Source: Seriola aureovittata
Taxonomy: Eukaryota > Chordata > Actinopteri > Carangiformes > Carangidae
Direction: 5' to 3'
Assembly (NCBI RefSeq): GCF_021018895.1
Contig: NC_079366.1
Location: 25,269,270 to 25,333,269 of the forward strand
Length of the DNA: 64,000 nucleotides
Shown here: positions 62,673 through 64,000 of the stretch, piece after piece
How positions within the stretch are numbered: position 1 is the stretch's first letter
How the letters are laid out: every line of letters starts with the position of its first letter
Notes under the pieces: generated by a model
Database searches by the model: none
The model's input: the letters and a program-made list of their open reading frames with translations, nothing else
What the model was told of the DNA's origin: nothing
Made by a program: the position numbers and the translations under genes

Positions 62673-62796
62673 TCATCCACAGGCCAAATCAGAGAGGAAC
62701 TACCACATCTTTTATGAGATGCTGGCTGGTCTTCCTCCTCATGAGAAGCACTCGCTGTATCTGCAGGAAGCTGAGACTTACTACTATCTGAACCAG
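50308..62796 (+). CDS. myo15a: Unconventional myosin XV (MYO15A orthologue), 5' half: long pre-motor extension and start of the motor domain
   Basis: Myosin XV is the actin motor that carries whirlin and EPS8 to stereocilia tips in hair cells; loss causes deafness. The model joins 16 coding exons: 50308-52821, 53718-55937, 56077-56196, 56320-56637, 56886-57083, 57276-57517, 58448-58841, 59097-59179, 59649-59712, 59838-59947, 60582-60656, 60889-60979, 61085-61090, 61187-61290, 62274-62337, 62683-62796. All junctions keep frame, giving 2,239 residues. The motor part reads [30 protein letters not shown] (2114-2121), [15 protein letters not shown] and [20 protein letters not shown], as in MYO15A. 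The extension shares NWLTK(R/K)F and FRxPRPQV(R/K)LFGKE with human MYO15A, which argues against the MYO15B paralogue. The extension is about 2,000 residues against about 1,220 in human. The gene continues beyond the window. Teleosts may have two co-orthologues, and which one this is cannot be told. Confidence 0.92.
50437..50522 (+). repeat. 21-nt coding minisatellite (KDDKKGG units)
   Basis: About four tandem copies of a 21-nt unit encode KDDKKGG near the N-terminus of the myosin extension. Less regular copies lie upstream from about 50395. Confidence 0.9.
52481..52818 (+). repeat. Met/Gln-rich coding repeats
   Basis: Tandem units built on QQQMM and [11 protein letters not shown]. Two copies about 69 nt apart (from 52560 and 52629) share MQQEQG or LQQEQG followed by (V/M)[11 protein letters not shown]. 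Confidence 0.88.
53718..55937 (+). CDS. myo15a: Myosin XV coding exon 2: Pro/Ser/Arg-rich extension and first repeat units
   Basis: The exon encodes residues 839-1578, phase 0 at both ends. It opens with the end of the Met/Gln tract ([14 protein letters not shown]). About 400 residues of Ser/Pro/Arg-rich disordered sequence follow, with repeated [17 protein letters not shown] units, comparable to the SPRASRRR and SPQPSLR stretches of human MYO15A. Its last third holds repeat units 1-9 of the ALQN..LR.ASY array. The acceptor is TTTTCCAG followed by CAGCAG, so there are several possible AGs. The donor is ATCAGG followed by GTAGGT. The Ser/Pro/Arg character suggests possible phosphorylation and SH3/WW-type contacts, but this is inference only. 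Confidence 0.9.
56077..56196 (+). CDS. myo15a: Myosin XV coding exon 3: one repeat unit
   Basis: The exon encodes 40 residues (1579-1618), phase 0 at both ends, and carries repeat unit 10 ([19 protein letters not shown]). Acceptor CCACACAG, donor CAGCAA followed by GTAACC, which is weaker than consensus. The sequence fits the repeat pattern of its neighbours exactly, which supports the exon even though the donor is modest. Confidence 0.85.
56320..56637 (+). CDS. myo15a: Myosin XV coding exon 4: three repeat units
   Basis: The exon encodes 106 residues (1619-1724), phase 0 at both ends, with repeat units 11-13: [38 protein letters not shown] and the diverged [18 protein letters not shown]. 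Linkers read [13 protein letters not shown]. Acceptor CTCATACAG, donor GCTAAG followed by GTTAGC. The exon ends in SPNLAK, so the next repeat starts exactly at the next exon. Confidence 0.88.
56886..57083 (+). CDS. myo15a: Myosin XV coding exon 5: two repeat units
   Basis: The exon encodes 66 residues (1725-1790), phase 0 at both ends, with units 14 ([18 protein letters not shown]) and 15 ([18 protein letters not shown]). It is closely similar in protein and DNA to the first two units of the previous exon, which points to exon duplication. The acceptor is CTAATATTTAG. The donor ACA followed by GTGTGT is weak, so skipping is plausible. Confidence 0.85.
57276..57517 (+). CDS. myo15a: Myosin XV coding exon 6: repeat units 16-18
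   Basis: The exon encodes residues 1791-1870 plus two bases of 1871, entering in phase 0 and ending in phase 2. Units: [17 protein letters not shown], a diverged [19 protein letters not shown], and [13 protein letters not shown], whose LPDGS part is completed by the next exon. Acceptor CCGCAG, donor TACAG followed by GTAGGG. Confidence 0.87.
58448..58841 (+). CDS. myo15a: Myosin XV coding exon 7: last repeat unit and linker to the motor
   Basis: The exon encodes residues 1871-2002. It starts LPDGSLL, finishing unit 18, then carries unit 19 ([18 protein letters not shown]). About 100 residues of non-repetitive linker follow, with a Gly/Glu patch ([11 protein letters not shown]), [10 protein letters not shown] and [17 protein letters not shown]. 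Acceptor CTCCACAG, donor GACAAG followed by GTAGCT. The preceding intron (57518-58447) shows no coding sequence. Confidence 0.88.
59097..59179 (+). CDS. myo15a: Myosin XV coding exon 8: entry to the motor domain
   Basis: The exon encodes residues 2003-2030, [20 protein letters not shown] then MEDMTQLP. The EDMTQL segment matches the start of the MYO15A motor (VEDMTQL in human). The acceptor pyrimidine tract is replaced by a pure (TG)n run ending four bases before CAG. The donor is CTGCC followed by GTAAGC. Confidence 0.88.
59649..59712 (+). CDS. myo15a: Myosin XV coding exon 9 (motor)
   Basis: The exon encodes residues 2030-2051, [21 protein letters not shown], which lines up with the family stretch LQETTVLSNLKIRFERNLIY. 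Acceptor TGATTTCAG, donor CTCTAT followed by GTATGC. Confidence 0.92.
59838..59947 (+). CDS. myo15a: Myosin XV coding exon 10 (motor)
   Basis: The exon encodes residues 2052-2088: [20 protein letters not shown], then [17 protein letters not shown]. This is the strongly conserved myosin motor stretch before the P-loop. Acceptor CCACACAG, donor CCTCC followed by GTAAGA. Confidence 0.95.
60582..60656 (+). CDS. myo15a: Myosin XV coding exon 11 (motor)
   Basis: The exon encodes residues 2088-2113, [20 protein letters not shown] then CIVIS. It leads directly into the ATP-binding P-loop. Acceptor GTTGCAG, donor ATCAG followed by GTATGA. Confidence 0.95.
60889..60979 (+). CDS. myo15a: Myosin XV coding exon 12 (P-loop)
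   Basis: The exon encodes residues 2113-2143: the Walker-A P-loop GESGSGKT, then [18 protein letters not shown] and VTQQ. The Lys and Thr of the P-loop are intact, so ATP binding should be retained. Acceptor TTATTACAG, donor CAACAG followed by GTATAT. Confidence 0.96.
61085..61090 (+). CDS. myo15a: Myosin XV 6-nt micro-exon (Ile-Glu)
   Basis: The previous exon ends TQQ and the next starts [13 protein letters not shown]15A of mammals has two residues (Ile-Lys) between them. The sequence ATAGAG here encodes Ile-Glu. It has a long pyrimidine-rich tract and CATCAG before it and GTAAAG after it. Adding it keeps frame. Its existence is inferred from family alignment and splice signals. Confidence 0.75.
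61187..61290 (+). CDS. myo15a: Myosin XV coding exon 14 (switch I)
   Basis: The exon encodes residues 2146-2180: [20 protein letters not shown], then [15 protein letters not shown]. It contains the switch I loop NDNSSRFGK, which contacts nucleotide. Acceptor TTGGTCAG, donor GAGGA followed by GTAAGT. Confidence 0.95.
62015..62054. repeat. (CA)20 microsatellite
   Basis: Pure CA run in the intron between the switch I exon and the next motor exon. A complementary (TG)n tract follows at 62177-62249, so the intron RNA could pair with itself. Confidence 0.95.
62177..62249. repeat. (TG)n tract before a myosin acceptor
   Basis: TG run with TGCG interruptions, ending 24 nt before the exon at 62274. 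Confidence 0.95.
62274..62337 (+). CDS. myo15a: Myosin XV coding exon 15 (motor)
   Basis: The exon encodes residues 2180-2201, [20 protein letters not shown] then Q, matching the same stretch of MYO15A almost exactly. A (TG)n tract at 62177-62249 lies 24 nt upstream of the exon. Donor TTTCAG followed by GTGAAA. Confidence 0.95.
62600..62671. repeat. (TG)n tract before a myosin acceptor
   Basis: TG run with one GG interruption near 62618, ending 11 nt before the last exon in the window. Confidence 0.95.
62683..62796 (+). CDS. myo15a: Myosin XV coding exon 16 (motor; last in window)
   Basis: The exon encodes residues 2202-2239: [20 protein letters not shown], then [18 protein letters not shown]. 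The acceptor CATCCACAG sits 12 nt after a long (TG)n run. Donor AACCAG followed by GTGCTC. The following 1.2 kb holds no further motor exon, so the gene continues to the right. Confidence 0.94.
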
Positions 62797-64000
62797 GTGC
62801 TCACACAAATGTAAAATACACTCTACTTCAGACACACACACACACACACAGGGCGCAGATAAGGAGTGGTCACTGTAATCAATTTCACGGTCACATTAAC
62901 AAATGAGATGTCATTTTTTTGATAATGTGACATTTATTCCACAGAGTGATTAATGGCAAAAACATACAACTCATTGCTGAACCCAAATCCAGATTGAGTA
63001 ACCTTTGCAGCCGGGGTTCTCTGTGCTGTTTGCTCATTTCTTTCCAAAACACTGTATGTGTCATTGCACTGGTAGCAAACTGTATAGGCTTATGGACTCC
63101 TTAAACATGTGACCCTCATCACATGTCGCATATTAGTTTAACCAGAGATTGAGTGATTTTACCTTATCATACTGTTTCATATAAGTAATTGTTGATGCCA
63201 TAGAGTTAAAGCATAAAAAATCAAAGGATGGAGAAAGTTCACCAAGTATTGGATGCATTACCATGAAATGTTTGTACAGACATTAATCCTCTGACTTCTC
63301 CTCTAGAGCCTCCATGAATTTCATCATCCCCTCAGGATGAATTGTAATAACTTTTGTACCGTTTCATCCAGAGTCATAATCAGCACTTTAGCTTCTGAGC
63401 AAATATCTACAGAGATAATGACATTCATTGCAGCCTCAGCTGCATGTGGTGTTTAGTGCTAATTAGCAAATGTGTTAAAATGCTAAACTAAAATGGTGAA
63501 TATGGGAGACATTATACCAGTTAGCGTGGCTGTTCGTTCTAAGTCATCTTTCTTTACTTTTATCCCATGAATTATCTCGCAACCCCTCAGATTTATGTTG
63601 TGTTATTTTGCATTGAGGTTTCTCAGGTTGCTGTTATCACAATCAAACACAGGACACTGACCAAGAGTTCAAATTGACAAGGGAAAGTTTAATTTACTTA
63701 AACTCTGAATGTGAATGTTGAAAGGTTAGTGTTTGTTTTGGCAGGGATCGGGGCGATGACTGGGGCTGTCTTGGTTAGCCGGGGGATGAATTTAACAGAC
63801 AGGAAGGGGAATGAGGCTGATGGTTTGGCTGGTAGTGAATGAGCAAGAGAGCGAGCTGATGAAACTGTGGGTCTGGAAGGCTGGAGACTGGCAAGGTGGA
63901 GCTGGCTTGTTAAGAGTTTGGCACTCAGATTGATGAGGCGGGCGGGCAGTGATCCTGGACACAAGGGAACAATTGTTAGCGAAGGGAAGCAAAAGTTAGA
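62797..64000 (+). other. Myosin XV intron running off the right edge
   Basis: No stretch matching the next part of the myosin motor is seen in any frame. Apart from a short (CA)n at 62834-62850 the sequence is unremarkable. Confidence 0.7.

Noticed and set aside
1..64000. CRISPR arrays, prokaryotic operons or integrated viral genomes
   Set aside because: No spaced direct repeats, no compact gene clusters and no viral protein signatures were seen. The repeats present are microsatellites and fish transposon remnants.

Overview
The window looks like nuclear genomic DNA of a bony (teleost) fish, probably a spiny-rayed one. It is AT-rich non-coding DNA with many (CA/TG)n, (GA/CT)n and (TATC)n microsatellites, a tRNA-derived SINE ending in a typical fish tail, short GT-AG introns, and protein matches to two vertebrate genes. 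Only those two genes can be supported. They lie head to head, about 17 kb apart, and both run off the window.

Left part (1-29.4 kb), minus strand: the 5' end of an NMDA-receptor GluN2 subunit gene. It is closest to GluN2A; the paralogue is inferred, not proven. Two coding exons (8770-8994 and 8503-8661) encode the signal peptide and the start of the amino-terminal domain, 127 residues in all. Upstream, two probable 5'-leader exons (27509-27715 and one ending at 28585) lie in CpG-rich DNA at 27.4-29.4 kb that is the likely promoter. So 9-27.5 kb is one large leader intron, and 1-8.5 kb is intron before the next coding exon, which is outside the window. These introns hold degenerate repeats (a MITE-like composite, a LINE scrap), hairpins and microsatellites.

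Middle (29.4-46.8 kb): intergenic DNA with no convincing gene. It holds a SINE, a direct tandem duplication of about 0.5-0.7 kb, simple repeats and two weak exon-like signals.

Right part (46.9-64 kb), plus strand: the 5' half of an unconventional myosin XV gene (MYO15A orthologue, the hair-cell stereocilia myosin). A CpG-rich candidate first exon and a small leader exon precede 16 coding exons (50308-62796). These encode about 2,239 residues: a pre-motor extension of about 2,000 residues followed by the start of the motor domain (P-loop, switch I, on to the YYYLNQ segment). The rest of the motor, neck and tail lie beyond the window.

The most unusual content is in the myosin extension. Human MYO15A has about 1,220 pre-motor residues, mostly from one giant exon. 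Here the extension is split over seven coding exons and carries a 19-unit degenerate repeat with core A-L-Q-N-x-x-L-R-x-A-S-Y-x-L-P-D-G-T. Several units lie on symmetric phase-0 exons, so splicing could change the array length without a frameshift. Other notable features are a 6-nt micro-exon in the motor, three acceptors next to (TG)n, a NAG-triplet acceptor in a Met/Gln-rich tract, and a 108-nt stop-free in-frame intron in the GluN2 gene. No CRISPR array, operon or other prokaryotic or viral system was seen.
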